Source of the DNA: Kiritimatiellia bacterium
GTDB taxonomy: Bacteria > Verrucomicrobiota > Kiritimatiellia > RFP12 > UBA1067
DNA length: 5,969 bases
Assembly (NCBI GenBank): GCA_017508315.1
Contig: JAFVZE010000203.1
Coordinates: 1-5,969, forward strand
Reading direction: 5' to 3'
Translations under genes and position numbers: made by a program
The notes under the pieces: generated by a model
Told to the model about the DNA's origin: nothing
The model's input: the letters and a program-made list of their open reading frames with translations, nothing else
Database searches by the model: none
Shown here: piece after piece, positions 1 through 5,969 of the stretch
Numbering within the stretch: position 1 is the stretch's first letter
How the letters are laid out: every line of letters begins with the position of its first letter

Positions 1-966
1 CGGCGGCGGTGCGGACGAGGCGGATTTACGCCAGAGCGCTTTTGACAGGCTTACCCGCATGCCGCTGATGCTGGGAATGCCTACAACATCGACAATTTCG
101 TCAGGCGCGGGTAGTGTTTCGCGGAGTAGGTCTATGCGGATGATCTCTCCGTCGTTCGCTTTCATCAGCATGTCGGATTTCCCCCAGACCGCAAGTACCC
201 GGCCCGAGCAGCCGTGACGTCCGAGCTTGATGATTTCTTCCGGTCTGCGTTCGGCGATCGCGGAAAGCGCGGGGACCGCGAACGGATCGGCCGGACCGGG
301 CGAGAGCAGTTCGACCAGATCCGCTCCGAAGGATTTGACCAGTCTCGCGACCTGCCGCCGGTTGCTGTATTTGAGTTTTTCGCAGATCCCTTTGACGGAG
401 ATTTCAGCATCGATGAATTTCGAGGGCGGAAAGCCGTTCCTGTCGGCGGTGTGCACTGCGGCATAAGCCGTCTCGCCTGCGCAGTCGAGGATGAAGTACG
501 TCCAGTTCGGCGCGATCTCGTCGCGGAAGGCGTGCATCACGCGCCCGCGGATTCTGACGGGGCGATGGAGGTTTCTGTCTTCCCATAGATCTTTCGCGGA
601 TACGTCGATCACCGCCGGAGGATCGCCGCGCGATATGATTTTTATGCGGTCGCAGACCGCGCGCGAACGTTTTTCGAAAGTGCGGACCGTTTTTCCTTCG
701 GCCCGTATCCGGTCCCCGGCGAGAAACGTCCGGCCGAAGAGATTCGAGGAGCAGCTCAGACGGATGCCGCCGGACCTGTCGAGTATGGAAAACGTGTAAT
801 CGGTATGCGCGGCGAGGGCCACGGTTCCGGTCAGGGCGAAGGGAAGCTCCGCCGTTCCGGCGTCGACCGCTGATTGCACGTCGGCCGCGAGCGTCAGCGT
901 CCGCGCGCCGGCCGCGAGCGCCGCCGGACAGAACAGGAAGAGCGTGATTGCCGTTGCAGTTTTCAT
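1..966 (-). CDS. Secreted OB-fold-repeat sensor, probable N-terminal part of a (hybrid) histidine kinase; partial
   Basis: The reverse strand is open for 322 codons from ATG at 966-964 to base 1, with no stop, so the 3' end lies outside the window. Residues 1-18/19 form a clear signal peptide (MKTATAITLFLFCPAALA). The rest reads as consecutive OB-fold-like units: a degenerate one around 50-105 (ILDRSGGI, then GDRIRAEG), a second around 136-195 (RPVRIRGRV, then YFILDCAGE, then a VKGIC strand), the linker LLSPGPADPFAVP at 220-232, and a third around 251-314 (CSGRVLAV, then DEIVDVVGIP). From memory of the family, this order (VRIRG, FILD-G, LSP-PADPFAVP, VDVVGIP) matches periplasmic sensor regions of Verrucomicrobia-type sensor histidine kinases. 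The transmembrane segment, HisKA/HATPase and any receiver domain would lie beyond base 1, so the kinase is inferred. The gene is divergent from the hydrolase operon, which suggests local regulation. A weak AGGG lies three bases before the ATG. An exported OB-fold protein without a kinase is the main alternative. Confidence 0.75.
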   Translation of the reverse strand, partial: MKTATAITLFLFCPAALAAGARTLTLAADVQSAVDAGTAELPFALTGTVALAAHTDYTFSILDRSGGIRLSCSSNLFGRTFLAGDRIRAEGKTVRTFEKRSRAVCDRIKIISRGDPPAVIDVSAKDLWEDRNLHRPVRIRGRVMHAFRDEIAPNWTYFILDCAGETAYAAVHTADRNGFPPSKFIDAEISVKGICEKLKYSNRRQVARLVKSFGADLVELLSPGPADPFAVPALSAIAERRPEEIIKLGRHGCSGRVLAVWGKSDMLMKANDGEIIRIDLLRETLPAPDEIVDVVGIPSISGMRVSLSKALWRKSASSAPPP

Positions 967-969
967 TTT

Positions 970-980
970 CCCTATTTTAG
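970..980. repeat. 11-bp direct repeat, copy 1 (CCCTATTTTAG)
   Basis: CCCTATTTTAG here is repeated exactly at 1004-1014, with a start-to-start spacing of 34 bp, about three helical turns. On the reverse strand it reads CTAAAATAGGG and sits directly before the sensor start codon. It may be an operator half-site or part of a promoter. The binding factor is unknown. Confidence 0.6.
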
Positions 981-982
981 CA
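974..982 (-). promoter_or_regulatory. Possible extended -10 for the sensor gene
   Basis: On the reverse strand this reads TGCTAAAAT, resembling the bacterial extended -10 (TGnTATAAT) with one mismatch in the hexamer. It overlaps direct-repeat copy 1. Only seven bases separate it from the ATG at 966, so transcription from it would give a leaderless or nearly leaderless message. The similar TACTAAAAT at 1008-1016 (reverse strand) is an alternative that would leave a leader of about 35 nt. No convincing -35 box was found for either. Confidence 0.3.
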
Positions 983-1002
983 TTTTTCAAAACATCGTCC
1001 GC

Positions 1003-1020
1003 CCCCTATTTTAGTAGGGG
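1003..1020. repeat. Inverted repeat CCCCTA-N6-TAGGGG
   Basis: The arms CCCCTA (1003-1008) and TAGGGG (1015-1020) are perfect reverse complements separated by TTTTAG. It looks more like a protein-binding palindrome than a terminator: the arms are only 6 bp, no U-tract follows on either strand, and it lies upstream of both genes rather than behind one. Confidence 0.5.
1004..1014. repeat. 11-bp direct repeat, copy 2 (CCCTATTTTAG)
   Basis: This is the exact second copy of the 11-bp repeat at 970-980. Unlike copy 1, it lies inside a larger inverted repeat (CCCCTA, six-base loop, TAGGGG, at 1003-1020). Both copies lie in the short divergent intergenic region, where a paired site for a dimeric regulator would be expected. 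Confidence 0.6.
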
Positions 1021-1040
1021 TTATTGCGGGCTGCGGCATA

Positions 1041-1049
1041 TGGTAAAAT
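1041..1049 (+). promoter_or_regulatory. Possible extended -10 for the hydrolase operon
   Basis: TGGTAAAAT matches the extended -10 pattern TGnTAnnnT. Transcription would begin near 1055-1057, giving a leader of about 35 nt that contains the AAGAGG ribosome binding site. The sequence at the expected -35 position (TTATTG, 1021-1026) is poor, so either the extended -10 suffices or an activator is needed. The assignment is by motif and position only. Confidence 0.35.
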
Positions 1050-1078
1050 TTCCCATGAATTTCCGGTTACACTCTCAC

Positions 1079-1084
1079 AAGAGG
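1079..1084 (+). promoter_or_regulatory. Ribosome binding site deciding the start at 1091
   Basis: AAGAGG lies six bases before ATG 1091-1093 and only three before the adjacent in-frame ATG at 1088-1090. The spacing therefore favours the second ATG. Upstream in-frame ATGs (944, 1040, 1055) have no comparable site, and the first lies inside the reverse-strand gene. Confidence 0.6.
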
Positions 1085-1090
1085 TTAATG

Positions 1091-3121
1091 ATGAAGGTTG
1101 CGAATCATCTGAAAGTATCAGCGGCAGGATTGTTTGTCGGGATTTGCATGGTGCAAGGGGCATTTGCGGCTCAATCTGCTCATGATACGGTTTTGTGGCG
1201 CGGATCGTTCGATTCCGCTTCGTTCTGGCGGGAAACGGACGATTGGCGCGGCTCGGTAAAACTCAACTTCGGAGCCGAGGACGAAGCGGGCGAAACCGCT
1301 TTGCTTGTGACCGGTGTGGTGACGACGCAATGTGTTACCTCGTGGAAAATCCTCTCCAAGCGGATTCCCTATGCCGGCACGACGGGGAAATACGCGTTTT
1401 CACTGAAACTGTCGGCATCGCAGACGTATTGGAAGATGGTGGACGGAGGAACGTGGGTTTCCTGCGTCAAATGGCTTGACGGGAAGGGGAAACTGTTGGC
1501 GCGACACCGTATTCCGGTGCTGTTTCCGAAGCGGCCGGGATATGCGCTTGTCACGGAGGTGGTGCCGTCGGGAGCCGCGTTTTTCGAGGTTCAGATCGGA
1601 ATGGTCGCGCCCGTCCTCCGCAAAGGGGAGTGGATGAGGCTGTCGGATATGAAAGTGTCTGAGCGTCCGGCAGACGCGGTTTGCCGCGCCCTGTCGCCCG
1701 ATGTCCGTCCTCCGCGCGTAAAGCTTACGGAGCAGGAGCCGACAAAGGATGCGTTCCGTCCGCTTCGCATCGTTTTGAAGGATCTATCCGGTGTGGACTG
1801 GGAGAAAACCGAGATCGCGATAGACGGAAAGCCGGCTATGCCGCTTTTCAGACGCGACGGCGATTCGTTCGTGCTGCCGCGTCCGCATACGCCATGGACA
1901 AACGGTCTTCACCGAATAACGGTAAGGGCGTCTGATTTGTGCGGCAATTCCGTTGAAACGGTGAAATACTTTCTGATCGGCGAAGAGCCCGACGTGCCGA
2001 AGACGACACTGCGCGAGGACGGAGTACTGCTCGTCGGCGGAAAGCCGTTTTTCCCGATCGGCATCTACGGGGTCAACAAGCGGGAGTTCAACGCCTATAA
2101 TTTCGATCGCGCCGTGGCGGATCTGAAGGCGGCGGGGTTCAATACTCTGCAGTCGTACCATAATGCCCGCAATCCGGAGCTTCTTTCCGCCGTTCGACGC
2201 CACGGCATGAAGATGTGGACCGATGCGCGCAAGCTTGATTCCGGACTGATTGAAAACATCCGCTTCAATCCCGACGTGATCGCCTGGTATCTCGGTGACG
2301 ACACTTTCGACAACACCACCCCGGAGCAGTTGCATGAACGCGACGATTACATGAAGGCTCTCGATCCGAGGCGTCTCACCTGCCAGGCCGATCCGGTCTG
2401 GTCGTATTCGACAGTGAGCCGATACCGCCACTATGCGGCGGGAACCGATATTTTTCTTCCGGAGATTTATCCGGTGCGCGGGAAAAACATAAAGGACGAC
2501 AACGCCTGCGTCGCATCCGTCATCCGCGATATGCGCCGGATCGCAGCCGACAACCACGCTTTCGGCGGCGGCCGGCGTCATGCGGTGTGGCCGATCATCC
2601 AGATGTTCTACGGCTACACGTCGTGGAAGCGTATGCCGCGCGAAGACGAGCTTTACGGCATGAGCTTCGCCGCGCTTGTCCATGGCGCGAAGGGTATAAC
2701 CTATTTTGCCTACGGCGGGGCCGTCGTTCCGGAACGGAAAATTTTCAGTTATGGAATCACATCTAAGGAGAAGGTATGGCGGGCGACCACCAATGTCGTG
2801 CAGCGCATTTCATCGCTGACGCCGGTGCTGCTTTCCGGCGATGCTCCGCAGATGCCGGCGCCGGAGATTCTTTCCGGACCGGTGCGGGATGCGCTCGACG
2901 AAGGTCCTTCGGTCACGGTTCTGCGGAAGGATCATGAAGGATGGTCGTATCTGCTCGCGGTCAACGCCGCCGCATCGGCTGTGACCGCGCGTTTTTCCGC
3001 CGGTGCCTTCGGGCGGGTGGAGGCGCTGTGGGAGAAGCGTTCGATCTTGCCGTCAAAAACAGGAACTTTCGAAGATTCGTTCGCGCCTTTGGGCGTGCAC
3101 ATCTACCGTTTCAGAAAATAA
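1091..3121 (+). CDS. Secreted multidomain TIM-barrel glycoside-hydrolase-like protein
   Basis: The predicted protein has 676 residues. The start at 1091 gives a clean signal peptide (MKVANHLKVSAAGLFVGICMVQGAFA, residues 1-26) behind AAGAGG. Next come a jelly-roll, carbohydrate-binding-like region (about 33-190, from LWRGSFD to GEWMRLSDMKV), an Ig-like domain (about 208-296, with LSGVDWEKTEIAIDG and a terminal HRITVRASD), a TIM barrel (about 310-575) and a C-terminal beta-sandwich (about 606-674). The barrel opens with DGVLLVGGKPFFPIGIYG and closes with a helix and strand ending GAKGITYFAYGG (residues 531-542), as in many uncharacterised clan GH-A-like proteins. Its probable beta-4 end reads WYLGDDT (D403/D404), where relatives usually have a Glu. 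Beta-6 carries LPEIYP (E458) and beta-7 ends IIQMF. Substrate and family are not assignable from sequence alone. The downstream CE12-like esterase hints at a pectic glycan. It is first in a three-gene operon, 11 bp from the next gene. A non-catalytic or unusual mechanism is possible. Confidence 0.8.
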   Translation: MKVANHLKVSAAGLFVGICMVQGAFAAQSAHDTVLWRGSFDSASFWRETDDWRGSVKLNFGAEDEAGETALLVTGVVTTQCVTSWKILSKRIPYAGTTGKYAFSLKLSASQTYWKMVDGGTWVSCVKWLDGKGKLLARHRIPVLFPKRPGYALVTEVVPSGAAFFEVQIGMVAPVLRKGEWMRLSDMKVSERPADAVCRALSPDVRPPRVKLTEQEPTKDAFRPLRIVLKDLSGVDWEKTEIAIDGKPAMPLFRRDGDSFVLPRPHTPWTNGLHRITVRASDLCGNSVETVKYFLIGEEPDVPKTTLREDGVLLVGGKPFFPIGIYGVNKREFNAYNFDRAVADLKAAGFNTLQSYHNARNPELLSAVRRHGMKMWTDARKLDSGLIENIRFNPDVIAWYLGDDTFDNTTPEQLHERDDYMKALDPRRLTCQADPVWSYSTVSRYRHYAAGTDIFLPEIYPVRGKNIKDDNACVASVIRDMRRIAADNHAFGGGRRHAVWPIIQMFYGYTSWKRMPREDELYGMSFAALVHGAKGITYFAYGGAVVPERKIFSYGITSKEKVWRATTNVVQRISSLTPVLLSGDAPQMPAPEILSGPVRDALDEGPSVTVLRKDHEGWSYLLAVNAAASAVTARFSAGAFGRVEALWEKRSILPSKTGTFEDSFAPLGVHIYRFRK

Positions 3122-3128
3122 AAGGAGG
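3121..3128 (+). promoter_or_regulatory. Strong Shine-Dalgarno of the LamG gene
   Basis: AAAGGAGG, close to the ideal complement of the 16S rRNA tail, begins on the last base of the upstream TAA stop and lies four bases before the ATG at 3133. It fixes that start over the far upstream in-frame ATG at 2941, which is inside the preceding gene. It suggests the LamG protein is translated efficiently on its own initiation. Confidence 0.85.
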
Positions 3129-3132
3129 TCTC

Positions 3133-5628
3133 ATGAAAATTCTAACTTGGATGACTCTCGTCGCTTTGCTTGCCGCGCCGGTCAAAGCCGACACGATAGC
3201 GTTTTATCCGTTCTGCGACGCGGCAGACGGAGAATCGGCCGTTACCGTCGCGACAAATGCGGCGGTTGCCGGAACGATGCCGTGCGGTATCGTCGGCAAA
3301 GGCAGCGATCCCCGCGTCGTTTTTTCGTCCGATGCTCCCGGGAAATATCTGTACGCATCGGGGATGGCGGGAGCGGAATTGCTCGTTTGCGCTCTTCAGT
3401 CCGTCGATTTCGGGCAGGGAGAGGCGGGAGTGTCGTCGGCGGAGCTGTCGATCCCCGATGCGCCTCAGGCGCTTGCGTCGTGCAACGATACCGGTTATAC
3501 CGTCGAGTATTTCTTCCGTCTTCCGCCGGAAGCTCCGCTGCCCGGATATTCGGCTTCGCTTCTGTATGATTGCGGTTATGAGTATGACGGCGTAACGTAT
3601 CCGTTTTGCGTTTATCTTGCCTGCGCAGACGGCTTCGTGATCCGTTACGGGCTGAACGGTTACGATTCGTCGGGTTCAAAGGGAGGCTTCTACGGTAAAA
3701 TAACATTGGGAGCGACGATAGACGCCAGATTGAAATACGCGCTCAACGACGGGAAATGGCATCATTTCGCGGTCGTTGAGACGGTGAGCGGGTCAACCGT
3801 GGCAGTCAATCTGTACATCGACCGCATTCTCGTGAAAACGCACGCGCTTCCCGCCGGCGTGACGCGCAGTACCGTGTTTACGGACAACGAACCGGAATTC
3901 AAACTGGTAAGAGGTGTCATGTCCGGCAACCTGTCCGGGTTGCGGCTGTCGTCCCGCGCTCTTGCTCCGACGGAATTTCTCGTAGCGTCGGAAAGAGCTC
4001 CGGGAAATTTCGGCGACGACGTGATAGGTTTCTATCCGTTTGACGACAAGGAGGACGGCGCATCGGCCGTCGGCCGCACCGTCTTCAACGCCGCGCAGCC
4101 GATGGTGGCGCCGTGCACGGTCACGACGAACAGCGGGAACTCCGTCGCCGAGTTTTCGTCCGAGAGTCCGGCCAAATACATATTCGTCGGCGAGAGATAT
4201 GGAGAAAAACCGTATTATGTCAATCCGGGTTCCGTATATCTGACTTCTCCGCAAAACGGAGATTCCGGGAGCCTGATTTTTGAACGGATGGCGACGGAAC
4301 TTTCTAAGTGCCACGAGTCCGGTCATACGGTAGAATGGTTTTTCAGATTGACCGATGACGGTATCGCGCCCATGGTTGCTTCATATTCCTGCAACGCGGG
4401 GTATCTCAACGGCGCCGTTGAGAAGCAGTGCAGCCTGTTTCTTCCGTTCGCCATGAATTACTCCGACGGCCGCCAATTCCGTTTTTCACTCGGCAATTAC
4501 AGCGAAGGCAGGTGTCTGACGAAGGAACTGGACTACCGGCCGACGGATGGACTCTGGCACCATATCGCCGTTGTCGGCGACGGGGCGAAACTTAAGATAT
4601 TCATCGATTACGTCTCTTACGGCGAAGTGACGGTAGACGGGACGCGGGAAATGGTCGCCGAGCGCAGTCTGGAACTCGTTCGCAACGTGTTGCACGGCAA
4701 GTTCTCGTGCGTCAAAGTGACGAAGCGTGCGCTCGGCGCCGGCGAATTTCTCAGGGCTTCCAATATCGAGACATATTGGCCTAAAACCCTGACAATGGCG
4801 ACTTTTGACGGGCAGATCGGAAGCGGGATCCCCTCGACGCTCGAAAATTCCGCGATCTCTTTCGCCGCGGCGAACGAAACGGTCTATGCGGCGCAGGACT
4901 GTACAGGTAATTTCAGCCTCCGCAATCAGGAAGAGGGGAATCCGTCTTATTCCGGCGAGCGCATCTGCCGCAGACCTCAGGTTTCCGGCGAAGGCGGGAA
5001 GCGCGGCAATCTCGCTTCCGGTTATACGCTTGCCGCCGATGCCGGTGACAGCGCTTTCCGTCCGGCTCCCCATTTCCGGATGCCGGTTTCCGCCGGACAT
5101 GACCTGCCGCGCGATTTCACCGTCGAGGGGTTCTTCCGCTTTGACAAGGCGTCGTGGTCTGAAACCGCCGGCGAATACGCAAAGCTTCGCGACCGTCTCT
5201 GTCTCATGACGCGCAAACTGTCAAGCGGGTATTCCTGGAAATTGTCGTTTGTCGACGCGTTGTCGCAAAAGACGCACAGATTGTTTCTGTACTCTTATCA
5301 CGGACAGGGAACGGGCGATTATTCTTTCGGAGAGTCGCTCCCGGTATTCAATGACGATACCTGGCATCATATTGCCGTGACGCACGATTCCGCACGGAAC
5401 AGGATGGTCGTCTATTGCGATTACAGGCCGGTCATAACCAACGACATCGGCAGTGCGCTGCACTCTCCGTCTTCGGGATATCTGGCGATAGGCGACGGCA
5501 GATCGGTAAACGACAACGATTTCCACGGCTGGGTCGATGAAGTGCGCTGTTCGAGCGTCTGTCTGGAAAGTGAAGAATTCCTCAGGCAGAGCAGTATTCC
5601 GGTCGGAATGTCAATTACAGTCAGATGA
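3133..5628 (+). CDS. Secreted protein with three tandem LamG/concanavalin A-like modules
   Basis: The predicted protein has 831 residues. MKILTWMTLVALLAAPVKA (1-19) is a signal peptide. Three modules follow, at about 20-290, 295-545 and 553-831. Each has an inner strand of the type TVEYFFRL (123-130), TVEWFFRL (399-406) or FTVEGFFRF (662-670), then the LamG hallmark GKWHHFAV (207-214), GLWHHIAV (473-480) or DTWHHIAV (742-749). Each ends near an EFL motif (TEFLVAS 280-286, GEFLRAS 537-543, EEFLRQS 814-820). Modules 1 and 2 both open with I-FYPF and share Cys positions (51/327, 117/393). Such folds usually bind glycans or proteins. No catalytic domain, transmembrane helix, PEP-CTERM or other anchor is visible, so a secreted binding or surface role is inferred. 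It is the middle gene of the operon; its TGA overlaps the next ATG. Some LamG-like folds are enzymes, so catalysis cannot be excluded. Confidence 0.85.
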   Translation: MKILTWMTLVALLAAPVKADTIAFYPFCDAADGESAVTVATNAAVAGTMPCGIVGKGSDPRVVFSSDAPGKYLYASGMAGAELLVCALQSVDFGQGEAGVSSAELSIPDAPQALASCNDTGYTVEYFFRLPPEAPLPGYSASLLYDCGYEYDGVTYPFCVYLACADGFVIRYGLNGYDSSGSKGGFYGKITLGATIDARLKYALNDGKWHHFAVVETVSGSTVAVNLYIDRILVKTHALPAGVTRSTVFTDNEPEFKLVRGVMSGNLSGLRLSSRALAPTEFLVASERAPGNFGDDVIGFYPFDDKEDGASAVGRTVFNAAQPMVAPCTVTTNSGNSVAEFSSESPAKYIFVGERYGEKPYYVNPGSVYLTSPQNGDSGSLIFERMATELSKCHESGHTVEWFFRLTDDGIAPMVASYSCNAGYLNGAVEKQCSLFLPFAMNYSDGRQFRFSLGNYSEGRCLTKELDYRPTDGLWHHIAVVGDGAKLKIFIDYVSYGEVTVDGTREMVAERSLELVRNVLHGKFSCVKVTKRALGAGEFLRASNIETYWPKTLTMATFDGQIGSGIPSTLENSAISFAAANETVYAAQDCTGNFSLRNQEEGNPSYSGERICRRPQVSGEGGKRGNLASGYTLAADAGDSAFRPAPHFRMPVSAGHDLPRDFTVEGFFRFDKASWSETAGEYAKLRDRLCLMTRKLSSGYSWKLSFVDALSQKTHRLFLYSYHGQGTGDYSFGESLPVFNDDTWHHIAVTHDSARNRMVVYCDYRPVITNDIGSALHSPSSGYLAIGDGRSVNDNDFHGWVDEVRCSSVCLESEEFLRQSSIPVGMSITVR

Positions 5629-5969
5629 AAACAGATACGACCAATAAAAACAAGATGAATACGCGTATAACCGTTTCAGCCGTCCTGCTGGCCGTTTCAA
5701 ACTGTGCGCTCGCCGCCGATATCTTTTTCGCCGGAGATTCGACGCTTCATTCGCGCCGCTATCTCGATACGCGCGAATATTCGGAGGAAGAGCGCTGTCT
5801 TGGCAGCTGGTGTGACGAGCTTGAGTATTTTCTCAAGTCCGGCGTGAAAATCGTAAACCACGCATACAGTGGGACTTCGACCAAGTCGTTCCGCGACGAA
5901 GGGCGCTGGGCGAAGCTGATCGCGCAGGTCAAACCCGGCGATTTCGTCTATAGCCAGTTCGGTCACAAC
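5625..5969 (+). CDS. SGNH/GDSL esterase, rhamnogalacturonan acetylesterase-like (CE12-type); partial
   Basis: 115 codons are visible and the gene runs off the right edge. After a signal peptide (hydrophobic core ITVSAVLLAVSNCALA, cleavage near residue 30) come the SGNH blocks. Block I is FFAGDST with the nucleophile Ser39. Block II is N-A-YSGTSTKSF with the oxyanion-hole Gly83. Block III is QFGHN (111-115), with Asn115 as the last visible residue. The spacing and the EGRW..L...VKPGDFVY-QFGHN run are typical of rhamnogalacturonan acetylesterases (YesT/RhgT-like, CE12), which remove acetyl groups from galacturonate residues of the rhamnogalacturonan I backbone. The catalytic Asp/His pair near the C-terminus is outside the window. 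The ATG at 5625 overlaps the upstream TGA (ATGA), suggesting translational coupling. An in-frame ATG at 5655 gives a more compact signal peptide (MNTRITVS...), and neither start has a strong Shine-Dalgarno. Other acyl esters remain possible substrates. Confidence 0.85.
   Translation, partial: MKTDTTNKNKMNTRITVSAVLLAVSNCALAADIFFAGDSTLHSRRYLDTREYSEEERCLGSWCDELEYFLKSGVKIVNHAYSGTSTKSFRDEGRWAKLIAQVKPGDFVYSQFGHN

Larger units (their letters stand above)
967..1090. promoter_or_regulatory. Divergent intergenic regulatory region
   Basis: These 124 bp separate the start codons of the reverse-strand sensor gene and the forward hydrolase operon, so promoters for both directions should lie here. The region is visibly more AT-rich than the flanking genes. 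It contains two exact 11-bp direct repeats, an inverted repeat, and extended -10-like sequences on both strands, each listed separately. No small open frame with a credible ribosome binding site was found. The assignment as regulatory rests on position and on these motifs; no known operator was recognised. Confidence 0.7.

Noticed and set aside
214..799. Forward open frames overlapping the sensor gene
   Set aside because: They are shadows of the continuous reverse-strand frame at 1-966, which has a signal peptide and family motifs. The forward translations show none.
1003..1020. Inverted repeat as an intrinsic terminator
   Set aside because: The arms are only 6 bp, there is no downstream T-run on either strand, and the site is upstream of both divergent genes.
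944..1090. N-terminal extension of the hydrolase to ATG 944, 1040 or 1055
   Set aside because: The extension would overlap the divergent gene and the promoter region, lacks ribosome binding sites, and would place extra residues before a clear signal peptide that starts at 1091.
1784..2683. Long reverse-strand open frame (299 codons) inside the hydrolase gene
   Set aside because: It lies wholly antisense to a well-supported TIM-barrel protein, has no ribosome binding site or signal, and its composition (rich in Arg, His, Val and Ala with no recognisable motif) is typical of an antisense shadow in GC-rich DNA.
2941..3132. N-terminal extension of the LamG protein to ATG 2941
   Set aside because: It is an out-of-frame reading of the upstream gene and would bury the signal peptide. 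The AAAGGAGG before 3133 settles the start.
4486..5100. Reverse-strand open frame (204 codons) inside the LamG gene
   Set aside because: It is antisense to LamG modules 2 and 3, has no recognisable domain, and crosses the conserved WHH region coded on the other strand.
1..5969. CRISPR arrays, insertion sequences, tRNA or rRNA
   Set aside because: No regularly spaced repeats, transposase motifs with terminal inverted repeats, or tRNA/rRNA-like sequences were seen on reading either strand.

Overview
The window looks like part of a carbohydrate-degradation locus from a free-living or gut-associated bacterium, most plausibly of the PVC superphylum (Kiritimatiellota, Lentisphaerota or Verrucomicrobiota). 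That placement is an inference. It rests on a secreted sensor with tandem OB-fold-like repeats of the type seen in Verrucomicrobia sensor histidine kinases, a multi-LamG exported protein, a TIM-barrel hydrolase of a style common in that group, and moderately high GC. No rRNA or other phylogenetic marker is present.

Layout. From 1 to 966 a reverse-strand gene is open across its whole length and runs off the left edge. It encodes a signal peptide followed by two or three OB-fold-like repeats, and is probably the periplasmic sensing part of a (hybrid) histidine kinase. A 124-bp divergent intergenic region (967-1090) holds two exact 11-bp direct repeats, one of which lies inside a 6-bp-arm inverted repeat, and extended -10-like sequences pointing both ways. 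Three tightly packed forward genes follow: a secreted multidomain TIM-barrel glycoside-hydrolase-like protein (1091-3121); a secreted protein made of three LamG/concanavalin-like modules (3133-5628), 11 bp downstream behind a near-perfect Shine-Dalgarno that overlaps the previous stop; and an SGNH/GDSL esterase of the rhamnogalacturonan acetylesterase type (CE12-like, 5625 to the right edge), which overlaps the preceding stop by ATGA and is cut off just after its GHN motif.

How they may work together. All four products carry export signals. The three forward genes are almost certainly co-transcribed. The esterase would remove acetyl groups from rhamnogalacturonan or a related pectic polymer, the TIM-barrel protein would act on glycosidic bonds, and the three-module LamG protein has no visible catalytic domain and may bind substrate or cell surface. 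The divergent sensor is a natural candidate for local control. The functional link is inferred from gene order. No tRNA, rRNA, CRISPR array, mobile element or convincing intrinsic terminator was seen.
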